From Chryseobacterium paludis (lineage in GTDB: Bacteria > Bacteroidota > Bacteroidia > Flavobacteriales > Weeksellaceae), in contig NZ_CP099966.1 in NCBI RefSeq assembly GCF_025403485.1, positions 3,571,001-3,635,000 of the forward strand: 64,000 bases of DNA, given 5' to 3'. Shown here one piece after another: positions 24,783 through 33,316 of this stretch (its first letter is position 1; every line of letters starts with the position of its first letter). The notes under the pieces were generated by a model. That model searched no databases and had not been told where the DNA came from. It saw nothing but the letters and a program-made list of their open reading frames with translations. Position numbers and translations under genes: made by a program.

Positions 24783-25715
24783 ATGAAGAACAAATTGTTG
24801 ATTTTTTCCATTGCATTGGGAATAAATGTAGCAGCACAAGAGATAAAAATAGATACAACAGCAACACCGGTAAAGGATTCTATAAAAAGCTGGTCTGTAT
24901 TAGGAAAAAACACATTAATGTTCAATCAGGCAGCTTTTTCAAATTGGGTTGGTGGAGGAGCCAATAATGTTGGCTGGCTCGCTGGTGTCGATTATAATCT
25001 TACCTACGAAAAAGATAAAGACCTGTGGGAGAATATCATCATTCTTGGTTACGGTCAGAATAATACAAAGGGAATAGGGACAAGGAAAACACAGGATGTC
25101 CTCAATATATCTACAAACTATGGAAGACAGTTTTCTAAAAGCTGGTATATTTCTTCAGGGGCCAGTTTGCAGTCACAATTTTCTGCTGGTTATGAAGATG
25201 GAAACAACCCTGAAGCTAAAAAGATATCCAATTTTATGGCTCCGGGATATTTTAACATGGGTTTGGGGGTTACCTATAGACCCAATGATAATTTAACGGT
25301 AACATTGCGCCCTGTCAATGGAAGATGGACCTTTGTGTTGGATAATGAGCTTCAGAAAGCTGGGAATTATGGTTTAAAAGCAGATGGAGATAACTCACTA
25401 TTGCAGTTTGGTTTTTTAGGAAATGCTGTATATAAAGTGAAACTGATGGAAAATATTAATCTGACGAATACCGCTTCTGTGTTTTCAAACTATCTCGATC
25501 ATCCCGAAAGGTTAGTACTGGCTTATGGAGCTGTTTTAAATTTAAAAATTAATAAGTATATCTCATCCAATATCACAGTAGATGTACTATACGATCATAA
25601 TCAGATCCAGAAAACACAGCTGAAACAAACTTTAGGAATCGGTTTTGCGTATACCGTTAATAATGGTGTGAAAAGATCTGATAGAAAAGACAATCAGTGG
25701 TGGCTTAAAAAATAA
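24783..25715 (+). CDS. DUF3078 outer-membrane-like beta protein
   Basis: A 310-residue precursor. I chose ATG 24783 because it places a classical signal peptide (ending NVAAQ) at the N-terminus; the longer form would add seven residues from a TTG inside the promoter box. The mature protein shows alternating aromatic strands. FNQAAFSNWVGGGANNVGWL (about 46-65), the DUF3078 hallmark, is followed by repeated strands and a final LGIGFAYTV. It is probably an outer-membrane or periplasmic beta protein of unknown function. A strong bidirectional terminator follows. Confidence 0.85.
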   Translation: MKNKLLIFSIALGINVAAQEIKIDTTATPVKDSIKSWSVLGKNTLMFNQAAFSNWVGGGANNVGWLAGVDYNLTYEKDKDLWENIIILGYGQNNTKGIGTRKTQDVLNISTNYGRQFSKSWYISSGASLQSQFSAGYEDGNNPEAKKISNFMAPGYFNMGLGVTYRPNDNLTVTLRPVNGRWTFVLDNELQKAGNYGLKADGDNSLLQFGFLGNAVYKVKLMENINLTNTASVFSNYLDHPERLVLAYGAVLNLKINKYISSNITVDVLYDHNQIQKTQLKQTLGIGFAYTVNNGVKRSDRKDNQWWLKK

Positions 25716-25736
25716 CAAAGTAATTATTTAATCAAT

Positions 25737-25766
25737 AAAAAAGCACTTCGAAAGAAGTGCTTTTTT
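25737..25766. terminator. Bidirectional intrinsic terminator (GAAA tetraloop)
   Basis: A perfect 13-bp stem (AAAAAAGCACTTC with GAAGTGCTTTTTT) with a GAAA loop, between the convergent DUF3078 gene and the suf operon. Confidence 0.93.
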
Positions 25767-25784
25767 TGGTATCAATTTATTTTC

Positions 25785-27110
25785 TTAGAATTCAATGTCT
25801 ACTTCTAGTTTTTCAGCCAGTAACTTTGAAATTTTTTCCTTTAAAGGTTCAATGTCAATGTTCTGCATGGCATCATTCGCAAAAGCATAAAGTAATAATG
25901 CCTGAGCTTCTTTTTTGGAGATTCCTCTTGCTCTCAGATAAAATAATGCATCTTCATTCAATTGGCCCACTGTACAACCATGAGAACACTTTACATCATC
26001 TGCAAAGATCTCTAGCTGAGGCTTTGTGTCAATTGTTGCTCCTTCACTTAATAACACATTATTATTCTGTTGATAAGCATTGGTCTTCTGAGCTATTTTA
26101 TCAACGAAAACCTTTCCGTTAAATACTCCATGAGCCTTATCTTTGAATATCCCTTTATAGTTCTGATAACTTTCACAATTAGGTTGGTTATGGTGAACAG
26201 CCGTATGGTGATCCACTAGCTGATCTTTTCCGATAATCGTAATCCCATTCATGAATGAGTTGATATTCTGTCCATTATGGATGAAATCCAGATTGTTTCT
26301 TACCAATTTTCCTCCAAAAGAGAAAGTATTTACAGTTGTTAAGCTGTCTTTTTCCTGTTTTGCAAAAGTATTATCGATAAGATAAGAAGTATCATTATCA
26401 TTTTGAAGTTTATGCCAGTCTGCCTTAGCATTTGGATAGGTAAAGATCTCGGTCACTGAATTTGTCAATACAAAAGTATCGTCAAAATTATGATGACTTT
26501 CAATTACTTCTACTTTTGCTCCATCTTCAACGATCAATAAATTTCTTGTATTGTAGAATGTATTTTCTTCTTGGTTTTGTGAAAGATAGAAAACATGGAT
26601 TGGTCTTTCAATGACAACATTTTTTGGTACCTTCAAGAAGAAGCCATATTTGCAGTATGCAAGATTTAAATCTGTAAAAGCTGAACTCTTCCCTGCAATT
26701 GTATTGAAATATTTATCAAAAACTTCTTTATGTTTTTCGTCATTCAAAGCATAGTTGAATGAAAGAAATTCTACGTTTTCGATAGAAACTTTTGATAACT
26801 CCTTATGTAGTTTACCATTTACAAAAACGATCCAGTCAAAGTTTTCTTCACCTAAATGCAATTGGTCCAACTGTTCTTTGGTAATATTGTGACCTTCTTT
26901 TGGAAAGAAATTATAGTTTTTTTCCGTGATCTCTTTTAAGTTGGTATATTTATATTCTTCGTCCTTTTTGGTTGGAAAACCAATGCTTTCGAACTCTCGA
27001 AGAGCTGCTTTTCTATCTTCATCCAGAAATCTGTGACGAAGGCTTTTCAAAAACTCATCGTGGTTGTCAATAATTTGATCGTATAAAGCCATTACTGAAA
27101 TTTCGGCCAT
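25785..27110 (-). CDS. sufD: Fe-S cluster assembly protein SufD
   Basis: A 441-residue scaffold subunit of the SufBCD complex. The N-terminal 170 residues are helical. The rest is a right-handed parallel beta-helix with the SufB/D core signature HNGQNINSFMNGITIIGKDQ, HHTAVHHNQPNCESYQNYKG and, near the end, CSHGCTVGQLNEDALFYLRA. SufD helps deliver iron to the SufB-SufC2 scaffold. I chose ATG 27110; a GTG directly before it and an ATG at 27092 are alternatives. It is the last gene of the suf operon, and the usual downstream sufS is absent here. Confidence 0.95.
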   Translation of the reverse strand: MAEISVMALYDQIIDNHDEFLKSLRHRFLDEDRKAALREFESIGFPTKKDEEYKYTNLKEITEKNYNFFPKEGHNITKEQLDQLHLGEENFDWIVFVNGKLHKELSKVSIENVEFLSFNYALNDEKHKEVFDKYFNTIAGKSSAFTDLNLAYCKYGFFLKVPKNVVIERPIHVFYLSQNQEENTFYNTRNLLIVEDGAKVEVIESHHNFDDTFVLTNSVTEIFTYPNAKADWHKLQNDNDTSYLIDNTFAKQEKDSLTTVNTFSFGGKLVRNNLDFIHNGQNINSFMNGITIIGKDQLVDHHTAVHHNQPNCESYQNYKGIFKDKAHGVFNGKVFVDKIAQKTNAYQQNNNVLLSEGATIDTKPQLEIFADDVKCSHGCTVGQLNEDALFYLRARGISKKEAQALLLYAFANDAMQNIDIEPLKEKISKLLAEKLEVDIEF

Positions 27111-27211
27111 CACACCTTTTTTATATATTTAAAAATTGTAATATTATTTGCGGGTTTTCCGCTTATCTTTTAGTCAGAATTGATAAAATCTGCACCAAAA
27201 AATTTCTCTTC

Positions 27212-27955
27212 TTAATTAAGAAGCCAGTCGTAACCTTTCGCTTCTAATTCTAAAGCAAGAGATTTGTCACCCGTTTTAATGATCTTACCGTTCGCTAGAA
27301 CATGTACAAAATCCGGCTGAATATAGTTTAGCAATCTTTGATAGTGGGTAATCAAAAGAACTGCATTTCCTTCATTTTTAAAGTGATTTACACCATCTGC
27401 AACAATTCTTAAAGCATCAATATCCAATCCTGAATCGGTTTCATCAAGAATAGCCAGTTTTGGATTAAGCATCATCATCTGGAAGATCTCATTTCTTTTC
27501 TTTTCACCTCCTGAAAATCCTTCGTTTAATGATCTTGAAAGGAAGTCTTTCTTAATTCCCAATTTTTCAGACTTCTCACGAATCATAGCAAGCATTTCTT
27601 TTGCAGGCATTTCTTCAAGTCCGTTTGCTTTTCTGGTTTCGTTTAAAGCAGCTTTAATAAAGTTAGTCACAGAAACTCCAGGAATTTCTACAGGATACTG
27701 AAAAGATAGGAATATTCCTTTATGAGCTCTTTCTTCAGGAGCATCTTCGTTAATGTTTTCACCTTGAAAAATAATATCACCTTCAGTAACTTCGTAATCT
27801 TCTTTACCCGCAATAATAGATGAAAGAGTAGATTTTCCTGCTCCGTTAGGTCCCATTATAGCATGAACTTCACCCGGTTTTATTTCGAGATTGATACCTT
27901 TTAAAATTTGTGCGCCATCTTCAATTCTGGCGTGTAAGTTTTTTATTTCTAACAT
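27212..27955 (-). CDS. sufC: Fe-S cluster assembly ATPase SufC
   Basis: A 247-residue ABC-type ATPase of the SufBC2D scaffold. The Walker A motif GPNGAGKST is at 35-43, the Q-loop at FLSFQYPVEIPGV, the signature SGGEKKRNEIFQ at about 149-160, and Walker B LAILDETDSGLD after it, with the switch His in LLITHYQR. ATP hydrolysis drives the conformational change that opens the SufB-SufD interface. It is read between the GNAT gene and sufD. Confidence 0.97.
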   Translation of the reverse strand: MLEIKNLHARIEDGAQILKGINLEIKPGEVHAIMGPNGAGKSTLSSIIAGKEDYEVTEGDIIFQGENINEDAPEERAHKGIFLSFQYPVEIPGVSVTNFIKAALNETRKANGLEEMPAKEMLAMIREKSEKLGIKKDFLSRSLNEGFSGGEKKRNEIFQMMMLNPKLAILDETDSGLDIDALRIVADGVNHFKNEGNAVLLITHYQRLLNYIQPDFVHVLANGKIIKTGDKSLALELEAKGYDWLLN

Positions 27956-27973
27956 TTTATTTGCTTAAACAAA

Positions 27974-28480
27974 TTATTTTTGAATTCTATATATTAAACT
28001 TTCCGGCTGATCCGGTACATCATTAAGTTGTCCAGTCTGTTCCATTCCTGCTTTTTCCAATACTTTGATCGAAACAACATTAGCAGGACGAACCATACCG
28101 AAAATTTCCTTTTCATTCAGATCATTAAAACCGAAGTCTATAGCTTTTTTTGAAAACTCTGTTGCATATCCTTTTCCCCAGGCTTCCGGAGCAAAACGAT
28201 ATCCAAGGTTTAATTTTTCTTCTTCGTCATACATTTTATAGCTAAGTCCGCCGAAGCCAATAACCCTATCTGGGTTTTCTTTTTCTAAAATTGCCCATCC
28301 ACCGAAATTGTATTGATCCCAATGTTCAAGCATTCTATTAAATGTATTTTCAGCTTTTTCAAGACTCATTGGTCCACTCGGATTATAAAGATTGGTCTGC
28401 GGGTCTTTATTAATTTCAAAAAATCTTTCAAAATCTTGCTTTTCAGGTTTTCTTAAAATTAATCTTTCCGTAGTTTTCAT
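27974..28480 (-). CDS. GNAT-family N-acetyltransferase inside the suf operon
   Basis: A 168-residue RimJ/RimL-type acetyltransferase. TERLILRKPEKQDFERFFEI is the typical N-terminus. The acetyl-CoA-binding segment is RFAPEAWGKGYATEFSKKAI (about 93-112), followed by VRPANVVSIKVLEKAGM. The substrate may be a protein N-terminus or a small amine and cannot be read from the sequence. It lies 6 bp after sufB and 18 bp before sufC in the same direction, so it is co-transcribed with Fe-S assembly genes. It is not a known component of SUF and may be a passenger. Confidence 0.88.
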   Translation of the reverse strand: MKTTERLILRKPEKQDFERFFEINKDPQTNLYNPSGPMSLEKAENTFNRMLEHWDQYNFGGWAILEKENPDRVIGFGGLSYKMYDEEEKLNLGYRFAPEAWGKGYATEFSKKAIDFGFNDLNEKEIFGMVRPANVVSIKVLEKAGMEQTGQLNDVPDQPESLIYRIQK

Positions 28481-28486
28481 CCTGTC

Positions 28487-29935
28487 TTATCCTACTGAGC
28501 CTTCTAGTGAGATCTCTAATAATTTCTGAGCTTCAATAGCAAACTCCATAGGAAGCTTGTTTAAAACCTCTTTACTGAAGCCATTCACGATCAGAGCAAT
28601 CGCTCTTTCCGTGTCGATCCCCCTCTGGTTACAATAGAAGATCTGATCTTCACCGATTTTTGAAGTGGTTGCTTCATGCTCTAATTGGGCCGTAGGATCT
28701 TTAATCTCAATATATGGGAATGTATGTGCACCACATTCGTTACCCATTAGTAAAGAATCACACTGGGAGAAATTCCTTGCTCCTTTTGCAGAAGGCATTA
28801 CTTTTACCAGTCCTCTGTAAGAGTTTTGTGATTTACCTGCAGAAATACCTTTGGATATAATCGTTGATTTTGTGTTCTTTCCGATATGGATCATTTTTGT
28901 TCCGGTATCAGCATATTGGTGATTGTTAGTCACAGCAATAGAATAGAACTCACCAATTGATCCATCTCCCTTCAAAATACAAGATGGGTATTTCCATGTT
29001 ACCGCAGATCCGGTTTCAACCTGTGTCCATGAGATCTTTGCATTTCTTTCGCAAAGTCCTCTTTTTGTTACAAAATTAAATACACCTCCCTTTCCTTCTT
29101 CATTACCTGGATACCAGTTCTGAACTGTAGAATATTTAATTTCAGCGTTATCCATTGCAATTAATTCCACAACGGCTGCGTGCAATTGATTTTCATCTCT
29201 GGAAGGAGCAGTACAACCTTCAAGATAAGAAACATAACTTCCTTCATCAGCAATCACAAGAGTTCTTTCAAACTGTCCTGTTCCTGCCTGATTAATACGG
29301 AAATATGTTGAAAGTTCCATTGGACACCTTACTCCTTTAGGAATATAACAGAAACTTCCGTCAGAAAATACAGCAGAATTTAAAGCTGCATAAAAATTAT
29401 CTCCTCTTGGAACTACTTTCCCTAAGTACTTTTTCACTAAATCAGGATGGTTTTTTATCGCTTCTGAAATAGAACAGAAAATAATTCCTTTCTCTGCTAA
29501 AGTATCCTGGAAAGTTGTTTTTACCGAAATTGAATCTATTACAATGTCTACGGCAACTCCAGAAAGTCTTTTTTGTTCCTCGATGTTAATTCCTAGTTTT
29601 GCGAAGGTTTTAAGCAATTCCGGGTCTACTTCATCTAAACTTGCCAATTCGGCATTCTTCTTTGGAGCAGCATAATATCGAATTGCCTGGAAATCTGGTT
29701 TCACATATTTAATGTTGGCCCATGTAGGTTCTACCATTTTAAGCCATATTCTATAAGATTCCAAACGCCATTCTGTCATCCATTCTGGCTCTTCTTTTTT
29801 AGCAGAGATAGCACGGATGACATCTTCATCTAAACCAATCGGGAAATCTTCATAATCGATCTTCGTTTCCCAACCGAATTCGTATTTTTTATTTTCTAAA
29901 TCGACGCGTAAATCGTCTTCTGTATATTTACTCAT
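28487..29935 (-). CDS. sufB: Fe-S cluster assembly protein SufB
   Basis: A 482-residue scaffold subunit on which the nascent Fe-S cluster is built. Typical segments are [60 protein letters not shown] and [12 protein letters not shown]. The C-terminal conserved Cys lies in [19 protein letters not shown], followed by [16 protein letters not shown]. These Cys residues accept sulfur from SufE/SufS. The length is normal for the family. It is the second gene of the operon, preceded by an A-type carrier gene. Confidence 0.97.
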   Translation of the reverse strand: MSKYTEDDLRVDLENKKYEFGWETKIDYEDFPIGLDEDVIRAISAKKEEPEWMTEWRLESYRIWLKMVEPTWANIKYVKPDFQAIRYYAAPKKNAELASLDEVDPELLKTFAKLGINIEEQKRLSGVAVDIVIDSISVKTTFQDTLAEKGIIFCSISEAIKNHPDLVKKYLGKVVPRGDNFYAALNSAVFSDGSFCYIPKGVRCPMELSTYFRINQAGTGQFERTLVIADEGSYVSYLEGCTAPSRDENQLHAAVVELIAMDNAEIKYSTVQNWYPGNEEGKGGVFNFVTKRGLCERNAKISWTQVETGSAVTWKYPSCILKGDGSIGEFYSIAVTNNHQYADTGTKMIHIGKNTKSTIISKGISAGKSQNSYRGLVKVMPSAKGARNFSQCDSLLMGNECGAHTFPYIEIKDPTAQLEHEATTSKIGEDQIFYCNQRGIDTERAIALIVNGFSKEVLNKLPMEFAIEAQKLLEISLEGSVG

Positions 29936-30006
29936 TTTGATGGATTCTAGATTTTAGATATCAGAAGTCAGATAGTGATTACTAACTTCTAATTTCCAAC
30001 GTCTAA

Positions 30007-30336
30007 TTACAAACTAAAACTCTCTCCACAACCACACGTTCTGGATGCATTAGGATTATTAAAAACAAATCCTTTTCCGTTCAAACCTCCTGAATATTCA
30101 AGAATGGTACCCGCTAAATAGAGGATAGATTTTTTGTCTACAACAATTTTAACATCGTTGTTTACAATAATTTGGTCTGTTTCTTCTTTTTGGTTGTCAA
30201 ATTTTAAAACATACTCCAAACCAGAGCATCCTCCACTTTTCACCCCCACTCTTATATAATCTTCAGCAGGGTTAAAGCCTTCTTCCGTCATAAGTTGGAT
30301 GGCTTTTAACTTCGCTTGATCTGATACTGTTATCAT
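30007..30336 (-). CDS. A-type Fe-S carrier protein (HesB/IscA/SufA family)
   Basis: A 109-residue protein that receives and transfers Fe-S clusters. The three ligand Cys are in KSGGCSGLEYVL (Cys at about 35) and in the C-terminal RTCGCGESF. The N-terminus VSDQAKLKAIQLM is typical. Family members SufA, IscA and ErpA cannot be told apart by sequence alone; SufA is favoured by the operon position. It is the first gene of the suf operon, with a good promoter at 30365-30395. Confidence 0.92.
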   Translation of the reverse strand: MITVSDQAKLKAIQLMTEEGFNPAEDYIRVGVKSGGCSGLEYVLKFDNQKEETDQIIVNNDVKIVVDKKSILYLAGTILEYSGGLNGKGFVFNNPNASRTCGCGESFSL

Positions 30337-30364
30337 TGTATTTATTTAGAATGATTTAATCTTG

Positions 30365-30395
30365 CAAAAATACGAACTAATTTCCGCAATCTCAA
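30365..30395 (-). promoter_or_regulatory. Promoter of the suf operon
   Basis: TTG (30393-30395), a 20-bp spacer and TATTTTTG (30365-30372) on the minus strand, giving a leader of about 25 nt. The leader contains TTCTAAATAA, also seen upstream of sufS. Confidence 0.72.
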
Positions 30396-30511
30396 ATTGA
30401 AGATATCTATTTTAATAATTCGAATCTTAATAGCATCGTTATACATATCATTGTTAGTGTTAAAAAATGTATAAATATTCTTCTGCAAATTTAGTAATTC
30501 TGTTTTTGATT

Positions 30512-30519
30512 TAACTTTG
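30512..30519 (+). promoter_or_regulatory. -7 box upstream of the GLPGLI pair
   Basis: TAACTTTG matches TAnnTTTG, 30 nt before the first GLPGLI start codon. No TTG is found at the usual distance. Confidence 0.45.
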
Positions 30520-30549
30520 AACAGTATTTTTTATCTATAAAGAATAATT

Positions 30550-31464
30550 ATGAAAAAAAAATTACTGGTCTTTTTTATATTGTTTTTACTGACAATGTCT
30601 TATGGACAAACTATAAGATATGTTTACGAAACTTCAGTAAACCCCGATTCAATTAATCTGGTAAGTCTGAAATTTGAAAAAACTTTTTTAGATATTAAAG
30701 GAAATCAATCCTTGTTTATAAGTGAACATAAATTAGTAAGGGATTCTTTATTAACTGCTTTTAGAAAGGAAGAAAAAAATGATAGTAAAAAAGAAGGGAA
30801 AGATTTTACAAAATTTGGATTGGGAAAACAATCGGAACAATCTTTTTTTGAATATTTTATCACAAAAAACATTTCTGAACAAAAAGTTTATTATCATGAT
30901 AAAATAGCTGGGGAGCAAATTTATTATCAGGAAGACCGACCTATTAAATGGCAGGTGACAGAAGAGACTGAACAACAAAATGGATATAAAGCTCAAAAAG
31001 CAACAGCCAATTTTGGTGGCAGAGTCTGGACGGCCTGGTTTACAAAAGAAATAAATATTTCTGATGGACCCTATAAATTTTCGGGATTGCCAGGTCTGAT
31101 TGTGAAGCTGGAAGATGATAAAGGAGATTACAAATTTGATCTTGTAAAAAAGATTACTATTAAAAATGCTTTTGAAGAATCTGTAAGTCCAGATGCAAAA
31201 TTGAGCACACGAATAGATTTTATGGGTGATAAAGCGGCAATAGAATTAAGTAAAGACAGCAGAACGATGTTGAGAAGTAGAAGTGGCGGAGATATGAATT
31301 CCGGGGGTGGAAGACGAGGTGGCGGAATGAAAGGCGGCAGTCATGGCGGAGGTAGAGGAATGTCTTCGAGAGGAATGGACAGTAGCAATAGTAATTCTAT
31401 ACCAACGGGTGATATCGAAAGCTTTCACAATGATGTAAAGCAAAACCCAATTGAACTAAAATAA
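30550..31464 (+). CDS. GLPGLI family exported protein, first copy
   Basis: A 304-residue precursor with a signal peptide (ending TMSYGQ). The family hallmark FSGLPGLIVKLEDDKGDYKF lies around residues 177-196, preceded by GGRVWTAWFTKEINISDGPY. A C-terminal segment (about 233-275) is Gly/Arg/Met/Ser-rich and looks disordered. The protein ends SFHNDVKQNPIELK. GLPGLI proteins are abundant in Flavobacteriia and sometimes accompany TonB-dependent systems, but the function is unknown. A paralogue follows 7 bp downstream, pointing to tandem duplication. Confidence 0.88.
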   Translation: MKKKLLVFFILFLLTMSYGQTIRYVYETSVNPDSINLVSLKFEKTFLDIKGNQSLFISEHKLVRDSLLTAFRKEEKNDSKKEGKDFTKFGLGKQSEQSFFEYFITKNISEQKVYYHDKIAGEQIYYQEDRPIKWQVTEETEQQNGYKAQKATANFGGRVWTAWFTKEINISDGPYKFSGLPGLIVKLEDDKGDYKFDLVKKITIKNAFEESVSPDAKLSTRIDFMGDKAAIELSKDSRTMLRSRSGGDMNSGGGRRGGGMKGGSHGGGRGMSSRGMDSSNSNSIPTGDIESFHNDVKQNPIELK

Positions 31465-31471
31465 ATTACAA

Positions 31472-32329
31472 ATGAAAAAAATAGCCATCATTGCATTAGC
31501 TCTTTTCGTGCAGAATGCTTTTGCACAGGTAAACCGATTTGTATATCAGGTTACTATGAAATCAGATGCAGCAAATAAAAATGATATAAAGACCGAAAAT
31601 GCATACTTAGATATTTCGCAGGAGAAATCCCTTTTTTACTCTGAGAATAGAGTAAAAAGAGACTCAATTATGCAAAAGACGTTTCAAAGTGGCGGAGCAA
31701 TAGCTTTTAACAGGGATCAAATGGAAGGATTGAGAACCAGCATCAATTACTCTGTTGAAAAAGATAAAAAAGATCAAAAAACCTATTTTAAAGATAGGTT
31801 GGGACGAGATATGTATTCTTATGAAGAAGACCGTCCATTAAATTGGAAAATATCACCTGAAACTACTAAAATAGGAGATTATAAAGTTCAAAAGGCTGAA
31901 ACTGATTTTGCGGGAAGAAAATGGACAGCCTGGTTTACTACAGATCTTCCTTATCAGGATGGACCTTATAAGTTTAGTGGGCTTCCAGGTTTGATTGTAA
32001 AGGTAGAAGATAGCCAGGGAGATTACTCCTTTGATTTAATGAAAAATTATAAGATCGCTGAATTGGCAAATTTAAGCCAACGAGGGAATATCATAAAAGT
32101 GAAAAGAAAAGATTTTCTAAAACAACAGGAAAAATATAGAACAGATCCAATGTCCTTTATGACTCAAGGCGGTGGCGGTGGCGGAGGCTTTGCCCAGACT
32201 GTTGTTGTAGGTGGTGCTGGACGAGGTGGAGGTGGTGGAAACCGGAATCCGGCTGATATGAAAAAAAGAATGGAAGAAAGGGTGAAGGATGAGGCGAAGA
32301 AAAACAGCAATCCAATTGAATTACAATAA
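31472..32329 (+). CDS. GLPGLI family exported protein, second copy
   Basis: A 285-residue precursor with a signal peptide (ending NAFAQ). It shares with its upstream neighbour the blocks KWTAWFTTDLPYQDGPYKF and FSGLPGLIVKVEDSQGDYSF (about 163-190), and the ending NSNPIELQ resembles QNPIELK. The Gly-rich stretch here (about 230-260) differs in composition from that of the first copy. The pair arose by duplication and is co-transcribed. A strong terminator lies immediately downstream. Confidence 0.88.
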   Translation: MKKIAIIALALFVQNAFAQVNRFVYQVTMKSDAANKNDIKTENAYLDISQEKSLFYSENRVKRDSIMQKTFQSGGAIAFNRDQMEGLRTSINYSVEKDKKDQKTYFKDRLGRDMYSYEEDRPLNWKISPETTKIGDYKVQKAETDFAGRKWTAWFTTDLPYQDGPYKFSGLPGLIVKVEDSQGDYSFDLMKNYKIAELANLSQRGNIIKVKRKDFLKQQEKYRTDPMSFMTQGGGGGGGFAQTVVVGGAGRGGGGGNRNPADMKKRMEERVKDEAKKNSNPIELQ

Positions 32330-32332
32330 ATA

Positions 32333-32362
32333 AAAAACCCTGAAGAATTCTTCAGGGTTTTT
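32333..32362. terminator. Bidirectional intrinsic terminator
   Basis: A 15-bp self-complementary arm pair (AAAAACCCTGAAG side against CTTCAGGGTTTTT) centred on GAATTC, with A and T flanks, between the convergent GLPGLI and metallopeptidase genes. Confidence 0.9.
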
Positions 32363-32374
32363 ATTGTATCTTAT

Positions 32375-33232
32375 TTATTTTAAAAGTTGATTGAAAGTAT
32401 CACCTTGCCGGATATCTCCCGTATTAAAACCTTTCATAAACCATTCTTTACGCTGAGCAGAAGATCCGTGAGTAAAGCTTTCCTGATTTACATATCCTTG
32501 AGATCTTTTTTGGATATTATCGTCGCCTACAGCTTCGGCAGCATCTATAGCAGATTCAATATCACCAGGTTCCAGAATTTGTTTCTTGTCATTAGTTCTT
32601 TTTGCCCAAAGACCAGCATAGAAATCAGCCTGTAATTCAGTGGCTACGGAGACCCTGTTCATATCAGCTTCTGAATATCTTCCACTTCTTCTGAGAGCAT
32701 CTACTTTTTGGGTTGTTCCTAAAAGAGTCTGTACATGATGTCCGATTTCGTGTGCTAAAACATAGGCTACAGTAAATTCTGTTACCTTCGCTCCAAATCT
32801 TTGCTGTAATTCATTAAAGAAGCTCATATCCATATACACTTTCTGATCTGCCGGGCAGTAAAAAGGTCCCATTGCAGATTGTGCAGTACCACAGCCGGAT
32901 TGTGTTGTGTTTTCAAAAAGTACAATTTTAGGCGGAGTATAGGTCATTCCGTTTTCTTTGAAAACTTCAGTCCATGCAATGGTGTTCCATCCATCCATCA
33001 TATCGACCATTTCATATATTTTTTTCTCATCAGCATTTAATTCTCTCTGTTCAGACTGGCCTTGTGATGACATACTATTTGAATTCAATATACCCGAAGG
33101 GTCGCCTCCCAAAAAGAAAACGATGGCAGCAATAATCAATGTTCCTAAGCCTCCTCCTACGATCATACCTCCACTCCCCCCGGAGCCACGACGGTCTTCA
33201 ACGTTTCCGCCTCTATCGTTTGTCCATTTCAT
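32375..33232 (-). CDS. Neutral zinc metallopeptidase (YpfJ/PF04228 type)
   Basis: A 285-residue membrane-anchored peptidase. The N-terminus is charged and Gly-rich, followed by a single membrane helix at about 27-42. The zinc site is HEIGHH (161-166), with TELQADFYAGLWAKR downstream supplying a further ligand. CGTAQSAMGPFYCPADQKVYMD before it is the family signature. The C-terminus FTHGSSAQRKEWFMKGF is also typical. Substrates are unknown. A 14-bp perfect palindrome at 33263-33276 precedes it. Confidence 0.93.
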   Translation of the reverse strand: MKWTNDRGGNVEDRRGSGGSGGMIVGGGLGTLIIAAIVFFLGGDPSGILNSNSMSSQGQSEQRELNADEKKIYEMVDMMDGWNTIAWTEVFKENGMTYTPPKIVLFENTTQSGCGTAQSAMGPFYCPADQKVYMDMSFFNELQQRFGAKVTEFTVAYVLAHEIGHHVQTLLGTTQKVDALRRSGRYSEADMNRVSVATELQADFYAGLWAKRTNDKKQILEPGDIESAIDAAEAVGDDNIQKRSQGYVNQESFTHGSSAQRKEWFMKGFNTGDIRQGDTFNQLLK

Positions 33233-33316
33233 AGTAAATAATTTTAGATGTAAATTTAAAACTAATATCGATATTAATTATTATTTTTTAATTCTACTAA
33301 AAATATTTGAACAATT

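Noticed and set aside
24545..24967. Plus-strand frame of 140 codons in the gap before the DUF3078 gene
   Set aside because: It overlaps 185 bp of the well-supported DUF3078 gene in another frame and runs through that gene's promoter box. Its product has irregular composition and no recognisable domain.
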